From Adiantum capillus-veneris (Eukaryota > Streptophyta > Polypodiopsida > Polypodiales > Pteridaceae), in the NCBI GenBank assembly GCA_014529385.2, contig CM043966.1, forward strand, positions 85,900,087-85,964,086: a stretch of DNA of 64,000 nt, written 5' to 3'. This document shows, piece by piece, positions 34,869-46,194 of this stretch (position 1 is its first letter; the number at the start of each line of letters is the position of its first letter). The position numbers and the translations under genes are program-made. The notes below the pieces were generated by a model that searched no databases, was not told the origin of the DNA, and saw only the letters and a list, made by a program, of their open reading frames with translations.

Positions 34869-35526
34869 TTCTTTACAAGATTGGGCACCCTCCTGTTATA
34901 TGTAATTAACTACAATTGGGATAGCTAGCGTGTAATGGTTAATTACTATGCTGTCTTTTTATTTTTACTAACAATGAGTTGAGGTTGTGGACTCTGGGAT
35001 TTGAGGAGAAGATGTCGGCAATAAATTATTCTTGGCTATTTTTAGCTGCATAGTGTTATAGTTTATTTTTTCAATAAGACACTATAACTCGCTTGTAAAT
35101 AATTAGTGAGAATTCAGCCTAAAGAGGGTCATGCAATAAGTGGTAGCCACCACACAAAGACTAAAGTGGAACTAAGTGTAAAGAGGAGCCTCCAATTTTT
35201 TATACCAGTAAACAATAACAAATATTAAACACCAAACTTCATAAGAAGTGCCGTGGAGTTTGGGGCTACAATCTTTAGCCCATTGATTTGCAAGATTCCT
35301 CTCTCTCTCTCTCATGCTATATTGTGTACTCTCTAATATTGTCTACATCATCTTCCCCTTACAATGTTTCACTGTTGATTCTATACTTTGTGCGTGTATG
35401 TGTGTATGGTGTCATAGTCTAGGTGTGTGTACTTGGGTTTTGGGAGAGATGGTGAGAGGTTGACAGGTAAGTATGTGAGAAAATTAGAATTGTGAAAGCA
35501 ATTGTTCTCCCCTTATCCTCCCAGCA
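34869..35526 (+). repeat. Copia LTR A (5' LTR of rearranged Copia)
   Basis: About 650 bp. It matches, in inverted orientation, 39096-39324 plus 44936-45413. It is followed by a degenerate primer site and preceded by GTCTT, which also borders the inverted partner LTR. It contains a short CT tract near 35300. Confidence 0.75.
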
Positions 35527-35527
35527 C

Positions 35528-35539
35528 TCGTATCATAGC
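35528..35539 (+). other. Primer-binding site, initiator tRNA-Met type (degenerate)
   Basis: TCGTATCATAGC differs at two positions from TGGTATCAGAGC and sits one base after LTR A. Confidence 0.65.
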
Positions 35540-36170
35540 TTTTGGTTCAAGGGAAATCGACAATTGATTTTAAATTTTAAGGAGAAATTTACAAATCTGT
35601 AGCATTAAGTTCGCAAATCAAGGCTCATCGGCAATTAATTGACCATTAATAAAAACTAATTTGCATTTTTTTTGGCCTATCTATAGTCAAAATCAGGTAT
35701 GTGCAGCATTTAATTCCAAGAAATGGCTAAATTCCCTTGGGTTTGTGAAGTTACGGACAAGGGAATGAAAGAAGAAGGAGATTTCAAACAGAAAGATGAA
35801 CGAGGCGGTGAATCCGACTCGACATTGAAGAGCTTTGAAGGAGTTTTAGAAGGGATGTACTCAACACCATCAAAGAAAGGAAGAAGAAGTGGAATTGGAA
35901 GAAGAGAAGAGGCATCATAAGCATTAAATTTCTCCGAGAAAACGTCAATTGAAGCTATTCATAAGAGGTACGAGGTCAAGCTCTTTGGTTTGAAGAGGGG
36001 AAGAAGAGAATTGAGGGCCTTCTCAATATTACTCCAAGAATTGTGACCTTCGGCGGGTTCGAGCTTGCATATAAGCCTTCCTCAACACAAGGCACCATGG
36101 GAACCAACCCTTGCTTACAGAGGAACACCCCTGTCAACCACAAAAAGGGCCTACAAGGGTTTCCACAACA
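35540..36170 (+). other. Unassigned stretch between primer site and integrase remnant
   Basis: A purine-rich frame at 35723-35920 begins MAKFPWVCEVTDKG and is charged and lysine/glutamate-rich. I do not recognise it, and it does not look like Copia gag. Confidence 0.35.
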
Positions 36171-36439
36171 AAAGCCTGCAAGGGTTTATTTTTTGTGTCA
36201 TAAGGATCAAGCCTTCTCTACTTTCTAGAAATTTGTAGCATTTGTAGAGGATTGGTCTAACATGAAGCTAAAGTGCTTGAGGACTGATCATGGTGGAGAC
36301 CACATCTCCAAGGAGTTTGAGGATTTCTATAGTAAGAGAGGTATTAGAGGTATCTAGAAAGGATGAATCGAATGATTTAGGAGCGAGTCACAGCTATGCT
36401 TTCTATGGAAAATCACACTTTGGGGTTTTAGGAAGAGAC

Positions 36440-37589
36440 TGCTACAAACGTATTCCACGGTGGCCCTACAAAATACAAGAAAGAAAGTGTCCTTAACCAT
36501 AAAACTGATAAATATTCATACCTCGCAAATCTTGTAGCACATAATCGATGATGTACGCGAACATAGAGAGATAGCGAATGAGATAGAGTGAGAGAGCACA
36601 CGTAGGTGCACCTCCTAGAGTGGAGTGCTACACCAACATGGCGAGGGAGAAGAGAAGAGAGGAGAGAAGAATAACATGAGCACTGGGTGCAATTTCCCCC
36701 CCGTGCAAGAGTGATCATTTCCCTCTTGCACGTATTTACTTATAGATTTCTTGAATGCTCAAAGTGAGTACAAACTGGCCGGCCGGTCATAAATGGCCAA
36801 AGCTCATAGAGAGCACTTGCATAAGAATTTGCAAATTATACTTGTCAATAAAAATAGGGAGTTAGTATTCTTTGTCAAAAATATTACATAGTAAAAGAGA
36901 AATTTATGAAACTAAACAACATTGCTTATGCCTACCGTCATCCACATACTACCTATTCTAGTATCCCATACCATCCGAATAAGCAGTATATGTCTTATCG
37001 ATTAAACTCAATCTTGCTTGACAAACAACTAATTTTAATCTAACAATACTATATTAAACTTCTCTAATTAAGATCTCATTGGTCGATTATAAACTCACCT
37101 TTCGTCACCTCTCTTTCACTACAAAAAGAAGGGGAAAAGGGGAAAAAAAGGAAAAGAAAGACTTACCTGTATCTTTGTCGTACATAGTGATTGAGTAATC
37201 AGGAGCGTTGATCTAAGCTCTAATACCACTGCTACAAACGGATGCCATGGTGGCCTTGCAAAATAAAAAAAAGAACGTGTCCTAAACCACAAAACCAATA
37301 AATATGCATACCTTGCAAATCTCGTAGCACATAATCGACGATGTACGCGACCAGAGAGAGACAACGAACGAGATAGAGTGAGAGAGCACATGACGCACCT
37401 CGTAGAGTAGAGTGCTACACCTGCACGATAAGAGAGGAGTGAAGAATAACATGAGCACTGGGTGCAATCTCCCCCCGTGCAAAAGTGAGCATTTCCCTCT
37501 TGCACGTATTTACTTATAGATTTTTTGAATGCTCAAAGTGAGTACAAACTGGCCGACCGGTCATAAATGACCAAAGCTCATAAGGAGCA
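36440..37589 (-). mobile_element. Short non-autonomous LTR element (TRIM-like)
   Basis: Direct repeats of 376 bp (36440-36815) and 360 bp (37230-37589), both starting TGCTACAAACG, flank about 414 bases without coding potential. The minus strand has TGGTATTAGAGC (37217-37228) next to the right-hand repeat, one mismatch from the initiator-Met primer site, giving minus orientation. It lies inside a Copia integrase remnant. A matching target-site duplication was not found (GAGAC left, CTCGA right). Confidence 0.8.
37217..37228 (-). other. Primer-binding site of the TRIM-like element
   Basis: TGGTATTAGAGC on the minus strand, one base inside the 5' LTR; one mismatch from the initiator tRNA-Met site. 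Confidence 0.75.
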
Positions 37590-38995
37590 CTCGAATAATA
37601 AAATGTACATAAAATATATATCTTGTGCCATAGTCCATAGCTCGGTTAGCTTTTCCACCTGTCAACTGCCTTAAATAATAAAATATCAATTCCATTACAA
37701 AGAGAATATCGACACATGTACAATAATAGATCACTTAGTGCCATATTTTAGAGTAGTTGTGGTCCACAAAGAAGCCACACTATGATCATTTGTGTGTCTT
37801 TGGATGTGAGACGTATGCACACGTGCCAAAGGAGCTTTGAAAAAATCTAGACCCAAATTCATACAAATGTATTTTCCTTCACTATGGTGTAGATAGGGAA
37901 ATGTAATATTATGTTTGACACCCAAAATCTTGTAAAGTTATCCGTAGTTTGTGCGTTATCTTTCAAACGAGTCAAATATGCACAATAAGCTTATAGAAAA
38001 ATCACATTTGAGAACATTACCTCAGATTCAGTGCGACCTCAAAAGACTAATAATGCACCTTCAACTAGCAGCACTTTACTTGACAAGGTAGAAAGCACAA
38101 GCTCGAGACGATCTAGTAGATCCTCACATCTACCTGAGCGGTTTGAACCAAGGTTGACTATGTCATGATGACTGACTGTGGTGAGTTATCTTGTTACAAA
38201 GAAGACATGTAGATGGATAAAAAAGTTAGGTGGGAGCAAGCCGTGTTATCAGAGTATGACTCAATTGTCAACAATGAGACATGTGACTTAGTTGAGTTTC
38301 TAGAAAGCAAGCAATAACTACCTTGCAATTGGGTTGACAAGCAGAAGTTTACATATGAGGATTCAAAGCCTAATTACAATCAAGATTGACTGCTAAGGGA
38401 TTCAAGCAATAGAAAGGAGTTGATTTTGAAGAAATCTTCTCGCTCATGGTCAAGATAACTATATTATATACAATGTTTGGACTGATAGCCATTGAGGACA
38501 TGGAGTTTGTCCAAATGGACATGAAGATTTCCTTTCTTCTCGGGGATCTTGATGAAGATATTTATATGAAGCAACCTGAAGGTTTTGAGTAGCCTAGCAG
38601 GAAAAAGCTTATGTAAACTCAAGAAAGAAATTTATGGCTTAAAGTAGGGTTCAAGGCAATAATATCAAAATTTTGATGCTTTTATGAGGTCTCAAGGGTT
38701 TAGGAGTCAAGAGAATCACTGTTTCTGTACACAAAAACTCAATGATGGTTCACTGTTCATTCTCATTTTATACATAGCTAACATGCTAATTGGAGGACAT
38801 TCCACTAAATAGGTTGCCAAATTGAAGAAGAAACTTTGCTATAGATGATTTGGGAAAGCAAATAATTTTCTTGGTATGCCTATCAAGAGAGACAAGAAAA
38901 GGGTCTTATATCCACATGTTCTTGTAACATTTCAATATGTAGGGGGGAAGGCAATGAGTACCCTACTACCTCATCTTTGAAACTAATCAAGGAAG

Positions 38996-39095
38996 TGTTA
39001 TGAGTGCGTCTCGAGCTAGAAGAGAGCGAGAGGAAGTGCTCAGAATATAAAAGAACTTGAAACTTAATTGAAACATTTCATCTTGATTACAAGAC
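38996..39095 (-). repeat. Inverted fragment of the HSE-module repeat
   Basis: The reverse complement aligns at roughly 85% with 33352-33452 and begins GTCTTGTAATCAAGAT directly at the LTR edge. The same GTCTT borders LTR A at 34864-34868, consistent with one target-site duplication. Confidence 0.75.
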
Positions 39096-39324
39096 TGTTG
39101 GGAGGAGAAGGGGAGAATGATTGCTTCCATAATTTCAATTTGCTCACACACTTACTCTTCAACCTTTCACCATCTCTCCCAAAACCCAAGTGCACACACC
39201 TAGACTATGACACCACACACACATATACAAATTATAGAATCAATAGTGAAAGATTGTAAGGGAAAGATGATTTAAACAAGATTAGAGAGTACACAACATA
39301 GCATATCATAGCATATCATGTGTG
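39096..39324 (-). repeat. Copia LTR B, first part (3' LTR, inverted relative to LTR A)
   Basis: Begins TGTTGGGAGGAG on the plus strand and matches the reverse complement of 35310-35526. It is interrupted at 39324 by the chromodomain Gypsy and resumes at 44936. Confidence 0.75.
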
Positions 39325-39447
39325 TGAAAGAGTGGTGGTAATACGTGTGCTAGTCTCCACCCAATCGTGCTATCTTATAGCCTCCCCCTAGCGTACACAT
39401 TGTCTGGCCGTGCCGGTGGCCTTGCCCGTAGGACCCATGTCCTTACA
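39325..39447 (-). repeat. 3' LTR of the chromovirus-like element
   Basis: 123 bp, TG...CA, same length as the 5' LTR. Such a short LTR is unusual for a Gypsy element. Confidence 0.85.
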
Positions 39448-41423
39448 TTACACCCCCCTTGGGAGAATTGTTTTCGTCCTCAAAATGAACGCAGGAAAAT
39501 GTTTCTTAAGTGTGGAGACATACTCCCATGTAGTGAGGGCGAGCTTTTTGAAATGGGGCCTCTAAACCCAAACCAATGGGCCTACCCTCACAAAATGTTC
39601 ATAAAGAGGTACGCACACTACTTGGGGCACCACCTTCTTTTTGGAGTGGAGAAGGAAACCAATCAAAATAACACTTGCACTCACCCACTCAAGCAACACA
39701 CTTTGAGAACCCTTACTCTATGTACACTTTGGACACTTGACACCATCAACGATTATGCAACCCAATGCCGTGCATCAAATGTAAATATGCTATTTGTGGA
39801 ATAGCATTCACCTTATCCCCATAAGAATACCCATGATACATCCAAACTCCTCCTCTCTCAAGCACTCATCAAAAAAATCATGCGCACAAGACCTGCCTCT
39901 CAAACACACAAGAGACTCACCTACATCGAACTAACACACTTTGCATAGAGAGCTCATCTCCATCTATGCAATGCCGTGACAAATAAAATCACCATGAGAG
40001 GTAGCCACATGCATATGTAATGAAGCAAAAGAGAGTTGGAGTGAGAATTTTCTTTAGACTAATTGAATAAGTGTGGAGAAACAAACCAATGGTAAATTGA
40101 GAGTAGAACACTTACTTGATTTCTTGCACACCTTTTAAGGGGTAGACAGACGCTGGCTAACCATCACAAATTGCGACACTTGATTGTTTGAAGATGATTT
40201 AATGATCATTAACAAAACCATGAGAGAGATCATGATGTATTTACAAGTTATTGAGGTGCTACAATGATTTATTGGGTTGATGGAGTAAGAGATTGTAGAA
40301 TAGAAAGAGTGGAGGATAGAGTTGCACTTTCTCCAAAGAGAAGGGTTAGGAGGGAGGATGTGAAAGAGGGAGAGTTGGGGGTTTATCTACTATTGATCAA
40401 GAGCAACATGAAGTTGAAAATATAGGTGTGTGTCCTTGAGTCTCTCCAAGGGGGGCTATTTATAGTTGTGTAGGAGTGGGATTATGCTACACTTAATTAG
40501 GGTGAGTGATTAGCCTTAATTAAGTGTCCTTTGACCACTCATTGAATATTGGACATAAAAGGGACTATTTATTCACCAAAAATATCATTTTAGACCGTGA
40601 AGGCTCCATAGGGGTGCATAATGTAGGTGGGCCCCACCATGAGGCCCTACGGGTGGCTCCTGCGGGGTATCTCAACTTGTCTGTCTTGGCATTTAGAAAG
40701 CATATTTAGGTTGGTCCCATCACATGCAAGTGACCTTGAACACTCATTGCTCTTCTAGAAGATGAGTAGGAAAAAATAAGATCTCACCCTCTTGATTTAC
40801 TTGATTTACAGTTCCTTTTTGCTGCGAATCTGACAGATTTACACTATTTTGACCATAACTTTTTACCTGTAGCTCGGAATGACATGCTTCAAAAGGCAAA
40901 TTTGACCTTCTCAACATGTTTGATATGAATTTGGACTATTCTTCACACCCATGCACCAAGGAATTCAGTTTGTAAGGTCCACACTAGGCTAGGGAACCTT
41001 TTGCTTCCAAGTCTTCTTGTATGGGCCCTTTGTTTGTATGCATCCAAGGGGAATCATGATTTTTCAAAAGGGTATGATGCTTAAACAAATAGAGGAGGGC
41101 CCAATATTATTTGCTTGTGAAAAGAATATACAATTTGAGTCTTTTTCAAAGGAGAAAAACTATATGTATATTCTTAAGAGATATTGGGCCACCTATGTAG
41201 GGGGCATAGAAGACTTGTAGAGATGGACCATAATCTTTGGTAAAGACAAGTGGAGAGTTGATTTTCCATGGTAATTTATCTATATGGGATGGAAGATGGA
41301 TATATTATTTTTCTACTACTAATTCACAAGAGGTAAGAAAGTTTGGGGGTAGATAGTTGGTTATTGTATGCTTAATTTTATTTACAAAGCAAAAAAGAAA
41401 AGGGTGGTAATATAAATATATGA
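39448..41423 (-). other. Non-coding 3' part of the chromovirus-like element
   Basis: About 2 kb between the chromodomain remnant and the 3' LTR with no recognisable coding motif. It is long for this position, so a further unrecognised insertion is possible. Confidence 0.5.
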
Positions 41424-41800
41424 CTAAGGTGACATTTTTGGGAAGAGTACAATGTATGTGTCGCCGCAAAGGTTAAACGAAGAGGGGGAATTTACTCTAG
41501 ATAACTTAATAGCGTAGAAAAATATATACACATATGAGAAAGAGGACGTTGAGTAGGTTGAAAAATGTTGCAAAAATATGGTTACCATTTTATGCCATTC
41601 AGTAGAACCTTCTTCAGGTCTATCTAGCCATTTTACCAACACATGTCGTCTGACATGATGTCTAGTGTGAAGCTCATGAGAATCCAAAATATTTTTGGAC
41701 TCATGAGCAATGGTAGGTGGTTCAATAAGGTCAACTAACACACCTATGTGAATGACATGGTCAAAAACTACTTCAAACTCAGCACCATTATAAATAGTGC
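41424..41800 (-). pseudogene. Integrase C-terminus and chromodomain remnant
   Basis: The minus strand reads HESKNILDSHELHTRHHV then VLVKWLDRPEEGSTEW. This matches the integrase C-terminal chromodomain of plant chromoviruses (ILD..., YLVKW.G.P...ATWE). The chromodomain normally steers integration toward particular chromatin. Only this tail remains. Confidence 0.8.
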
Positions 41801-41858
41801 TGCCACTTTTGTAACCCGTAACTTATAGCATAAAGCTCTCTCTCATAGCATAATAATT

Positions 41859-42545
41859 CTATTGAGATCTATTTGACTTTTCTCTTTCAAAGGATATAGG
41901 TCTTCCCTCCCGGAGAAGTACCACACCAACTACTTTATCACTAGCATCAATCTCTACCACAAACGACTTAAGTGGTTCAACGGTTGCTAGGATAGGAGCA
42001 GTGGCTACAACTACCTTGAGCTGTTCAAAACTGCATTTTTGGGCTTCTTCCCAAGAAAAGGTCTTACCTTTTGCTTTAAGTTGATCCGCCATAGGAACAA
42101 CAATTTTGGCATAATTACGGATATACTGTCGATAAGATCTATCCATGCCTAAGAAGATTTGAAGCTCCTCAACCGTGTTGGGATATGCCCATCGAAGAAT
42201 GGCAATGACCTTGTTAGTGTCCTAAGTGTTCTATATGTTCATCTTCAGTCTTACTGTGAATGAGAATGTCATCAAGGAAAACCACAACAAATTTTCCAAG
42301 ATAGGGACGTAAGACACTATCCATGAGTGTTATAAATGTACCTGGAGCATTGGTTAAACCAAAAGGCACATTGAAGTGGGCACACAACACCTATGATTTT
42401 CTTCAATACGAAGAACCTCTACAACACAATATTTAGGCGATGAATCTAGTGTGAGCCGTTGCACCGTGTGCATGACCTTTTCTTTGCCTTGCAAAAGAGG
42501 AAAATCCTTCTTGTTATGTTGGTTCGAAAGACATTTGAAACACAA
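41859..42545 (-). pseudogene. Zinc knuckle fused by deletion to RT palm and RNase H start
   Basis: On the minus strand a zinc-knuckle remnant (CFKCLSNQHNKKDF, last Cys lost) near 42500-42545 is followed closely by an RT palm piece ([15 protein letters not shown], then FLDDILIHS, about 42240-42375) and by RT thumb/RNase H (LKAKGKTFSWEEAQKCSFEQLK, VVEIDASDKVVGVVLLREG, 41859-42146). Protease and the N-terminal half of RT are missing between them, so a deletion joined the parts. Stops interrupt the frame. Confidence 0.8.
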
Positions 42546-42715
42546 AATGTGTTTCTTTGAACGCTCATAATTAATAGTGCTAAGAGGCTCACGTGGAGTA
42601 TCTCATGATTGTTTAGGCTTATTAGCCTCTTGTGGGTGTGGAGAGGTGATTGTCTCTTATTCCTCTTGGAACGTGTGGGAGATCTACTTTGCCCTTGGCT
42701 CTTAGCCACATTTCT

Positions 42716-43618
42716 CTAAGCAAAATTATTCTTAGAGTAGGGAACATTTCCCTTCCTCTCTTGGTCGTCATCATATCTTTGGGCATGACCTATGGCTTCT
42801 TCCAAAGTTTTTGGATGTTGGGTCTTGACATGAAGACGATAGTCTTTGTCACGACCCCTATTAAAACCCCGTATCTTTTGGAATTCATCTAGACCTTCTA
42901 GTTTTATTACGATTTCCCAATACTTCGAAAGGTACTGTGTGAGAGAGAGGCCAGACATGTGGCATGCATCCCATGCTAACCAATTCTTATCTTCTTCAGT
43001 GGAGTCCAAAAACTCTTTGGAGAAAGAAGCTTGAAATGTAGCCAAAGACGGAGGACTAGCATCTATTGGAGATGTCATCCACCACTTATAGGCCACTCCT
43101 TTAAGAGATAGACTTGTTTTCACAACCGTTTTTATATCCGGGGTGTGTCTCAACCTATGAATATCACTCCATTTGTGTAAGAATGTATTGACCGCATCCT
43201 TGGTGCGATCACGCTCTTCCCCATGAAACTCAGGAATGGTGATATTCTTAAGCAATGCATTGCTACCTTCTGCATCTTCTAAAACATTTGTCTCTTGGAC
43301 TCCTTGAGTCATGCGAGCTTGGTTTCCTTGAATCGTGCCACTTGTGGCTCCTTGAGCTATCTGTGAATTCATAAATTTCACAAGTAGCTCAGTAAGATTT
43401 GTAACATTTGCATTGAGTGCAAAGAGGTTGCGTTGAAGTACGCTTTGGTGATTTTCCAAAGTCTTGAAAGCAGCCATACCTACAATGCCATGATCTCCTA
43501 AATCATCATCGTCATGCATATTAGTGTTGGCAACACCCGTGGTGCCTTGATTTTGATGTACGTGATCAAAATCAAAAGTGTACGTAGGTGGGATATCCTC
43601 ACTAGTTATGGTAAACAC
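42716..43618 (-). pseudogene. Gypsy gag remnant (300 codons open)
   Basis: Long open stretch on the minus strand without an ATG at its head. It contains a gag capsid-like core: IPEFHGEERDRTKDAVNTFL, LSLKGVAYKWW and FSKEFLD, with the usual W and aromatic spacing, followed by GLSLTQYLSKYWEI and KTLEEAIGHAQRYDD. It is the gag of the chromovirus-like element. It is surprisingly open compared with the decayed pol. Confidence 0.85.
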
Positions 43619-44794
43619 ACACTAATGTAAAGAGAGAAAAAAATGTCAATTTGTACCTTGTAAAGCTTAAAGTCTTTGTGTTTTATATGCTCGGTAATTT
43701 GCATCGCATGTAAACCTCGCCTTGCAAAAATTGTAGTGCTTCACGTTGCGTTCATTGTAATAATATCTTCGTTGATTCTTCACAAAAACTCATCGTTTTT
43801 GTGAAGGCTATTCTTCGTGTGTGAAGTTTCCTCCTTGAAGAAAAAGAAATTTTGGAGAAAAACTTGCCTTTCTCCAAGAAGTGAAAAGGAAGGGTGAAGC
43901 TACTTCCTTGAAGTTTGAAGCTTTCCCTTTCCTTCTACCTTTCTTGTTAACACAAGTATGATATCTTTCCTTTTTATACAGAACAATGTTCAATAACTTG
44001 GATGGTAGAGTGTTGACATCTTACCCTCATGGGGTGGGTTCAACCCTCCTTCATGCAAGGGTTTAGAGGGGCTTCTTATGGGCGGCGCCAACGGTGCCAC
44101 AGAGTTGTCAATTAGGAAAATTTTGAACTCATTTTTGGGCCTTTTAAGAGTGCCACATCATCAAAGTTGTACAAAAGAAAGAAACCCGGTAGACCCCTCT
44201 AAATATTTCTTAGAACCCCATGATATGACCTATCATTGGAAAGTTCTTGAAAAATGGATTCTAAAGAGCCAAGGTCCGAAAAGTTTGGATGACTTCTATG
44301 AAAGTTATGCCATTTTTTTTCAATCAGCCAGGTTTTGTTACCGTTATGGTAATCTAAACCTTTTTCTAGATCTACATGAAGGCAATGTCCGATACATGCA
44401 TGCTATATATCAATAGATAGCATTTGAAGAGTAGATTCTAAATATCCAACCTCCGACAAGTTTGGATCTTATTTGCAAAAAAATTACCGATCCCCACTTT
44501 TTGAAAGCTATGCCACATCAACAATTCTTACAAGGCCCATTTTTGAGTCCAAACTTTTCCTAAAGTTGATTGAGTTTGCCTTGGTCGCCTGCCTTGGTCA
44601 TGCATTGTGGATGGTGTAGGTGGGGTTGGAGCTAGCGGTTGTTGATGTCTGCTTTCGCGTGCTGGACACAAAACTCTACGCCTATCTTCTTTTTGCTGCA
44701 CAGCGGAGACGTTGTTGTCCTTGCCTGCAAATCGTGGGAGAGAAGCAGTGCATCACATGTACATGCAACCCGCTTTTTTACTTCCCCAAAAATA
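43619..44794 (-). other. Leader of the chromovirus-like element
   Basis: About 1.2 kb between gag and primer site with no recognisable gene. Confidence 0.5.
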
Positions 44795-44806
44795 GCTCGG
44801 ATACCA
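44795..44806 (-). other. Primer-binding site of the chromovirus-like element
   Basis: The minus strand reads TGGTATCCGAGC, one mismatch from the initiator-Met site, one base inside the LTR. Confidence 0.8.
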
Positions 44807-44807
44807 G

Positions 44808-44928
44808 TGAAAGAGCAGTGGTAATGCGTGTGCTAGTCTCCACTCAACCATGCTATCTTATGTCCTCTCCCTAGCGTACACATTGTTTGGCCATGCTAGT
44901 GACCTTGCCCGTAGGACCCATGTCCTTA

Positions 44929-44930
<2 letters not shown>
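44808..44930 (-). repeat. 5' LTR of the chromovirus-like element
   Basis: 123 bp. Its outer terminal CA (plus strand) has become TA. Confidence 0.85.
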
Positions 44931-44935
<5 letters not shown>

Positions 44936-44992
<57 letters not shown>

Positions 44993-45413
44993 TCTTGCAA
45001 ATCAATGGCCTAAAGATTGAAGCCCCAAACTCCACAAAACTTCTTGTGGATTTTGATATTTAATATTTGTCATTGCTTATTGGTGCCAAAAATTGGAGGC
45101 CCATCTTTGCACTTAGTTCCACATTAGTCTTTGTGTGGTAGCTACCACTTATTGCAGGACCCTCTTTAGGGTGAGTTCTCACTAATTATTTTGCAAGCGA
45201 GCCATAGTGGCTTATTGGAGAATTAAACTATAACACTATGCAACTAAAAATGGCTGAGAATAATTTATTTGCTGACGTCTTCTCCTCAACTCCCAAAGTC
45301 CCAATCTACACAGTATCAATTCACTGTTAGTAAAAATAAAAAAACAGTACAATAATTAACCATTACAATTGTAGCTAACCACATACAAAAGGAGGGTACC
45401 GAATCTTATAACA
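44936..45413 (-). repeat. Copia LTR B, second part, with (GT)n(GA)n
   Basis: Starts in a GT/GA microsatellite (to about 44990), then matches the reverse complement of 34869-35300. On the minus strand it starts TGTTATAAG, directly preceded by a polypurine tract (AAGGAGGGAGGGT), as expected for a 3' LTR. Confidence 0.75.
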
Positions 45414-46194
45414 ACCCTCCCTCCTTGGAATATCTTCTTGATATCTTCACCTTATTTGTGATTTTCACTTTGAGAAGAGTGTGTGGAGATATAAGAATAC
45501 GAAGAGAAGGATTGTCATTGACAAATTGATGATCAATTGAGAAACTGGTCTGCGAGAAAATGGATTTTTTATCTAGTGTCCAAACTCCCTTGTTCCCAAT
45601 GGCAATAGCAATCGAAAAAAACATGTGCTCACAATATATTTTGATTGAGAAATTTCAATCAACAAGATCCTCAATCAGTGGAAATTGTGAAGCTTGAGGA
45701 GTTTTTGATGATCCAATCTTGAAGGATTTTGAATGAAGCTTTTACAAGTATATTCTGGCAAAGGGCGTTTCTTGATGTTGTCCGGCCAAGAATAATGTAT
45801 TACTCCTTGAATTGGGTAGCCAAGGTATTGTGGGCAGCTTCTTGAATTGGGCGGCCAAGAGTTGCTGATGATAGGTGGCTCTCAAGTCTAGTGACCAATC
45901 AAGGAATTGAAGCAATAAGAAGACGAGCGAGAATTGCCCCCAGGGGGTGTTTCCTTTTGCTTGGTTCTTGGGTGGCTGACCAAAAGTAAAATTATTATTA
46001 TTATTAAGCCACATCTTTTATTGAAAAGGTGTGTACATGCATGAAGTAAAGCATGGTAGTGTGTAGAGAGGGAGAGAGGAAGCCCACGAGGAAAGAAGGG
46101 AGATGGCAACATCTGCAAGAACTTTCGGACCACAAGGCACAAGGGAAAAGTGCTCCCGGTGACAGGCAGACCAATTTGCCACCACTTTCACATC
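45414..46194. other. No recognisable gene
   Basis: Probably the 3' non-coding part of the minus-strand Copia half. A repeated CTTGAATTGGG.GGCCAAG motif lies near 45803 and 45843, and an ATT microsatellite near 45992. Confidence 0.4.

Larger units (their letters stand above)
36171..38990 (+). pseudogene. Copia integrase-core to RT relic (interrupted)
   Basis: In order on the plus strand: integrase starting at VYFLCHKDQAFSTF (about 36185), CLRTDHGG and ERMNRMI, with stops, up to about 36435; then the short LTR element at 36440-37589; then an integrase C-terminal piece resembling HLRVFGCETYAHVPKE (about 37780-37840); then RT pieces (NNETCDLVEF near 38270, FVQMDMKISFLLGDLDEDIYMKQPEGFE near 38510-38590, LFILILY-ANMLIGG near 38755-38800, where the YVDD site is degraded). 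It ends near 38990 at sequence that is the inverted copy of the HSE-module repeat. Confidence 0.8.
39325..44930 (-). mobile_element. Decayed chromodomain Ty3/Gypsy (chromovirus-like)
   Basis: LTRs of 123 bp at 39325-39447 and 44808-44930, GTGTG target-site duplication (39320-39324 and 44931-44935), a primer site at 44795-44806 and a polypurine tract (AAGGGGGG on the minus strand just above 39447). The LTRs differ at about 15 positions, mostly transitions, so it is old. Protease, half of RT, most RNase H and most of integrase are deleted. It sits in the GT/GA microsatellite of Copia LTR B. Confidence 0.85.

Noticed and set aside
36435-37594. GAGAC / CTCGA as target-site duplication of the TRIM-like element
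   Set aside because: The two flanking 5-mers do not match, and shifting the LTR ends by a few bases does not give a match either.
39367-39804. 145-codon plus-strand frame over the Gypsy 3' LTR
   Set aside because: Antisense to the element, starts inside the LTR and shows no domain; best explained as chance openness.
44078-44416. 112-codon plus-strand frame with GGCGGCGCCAACGG near its start, considered as a tRNA-Asp primer site
   Set aside because: The GGCGCC core is present but the rest of the tRNA-Asp complement is not, and no LTR edge follows; the region is leader of the minus-strand Gypsy.
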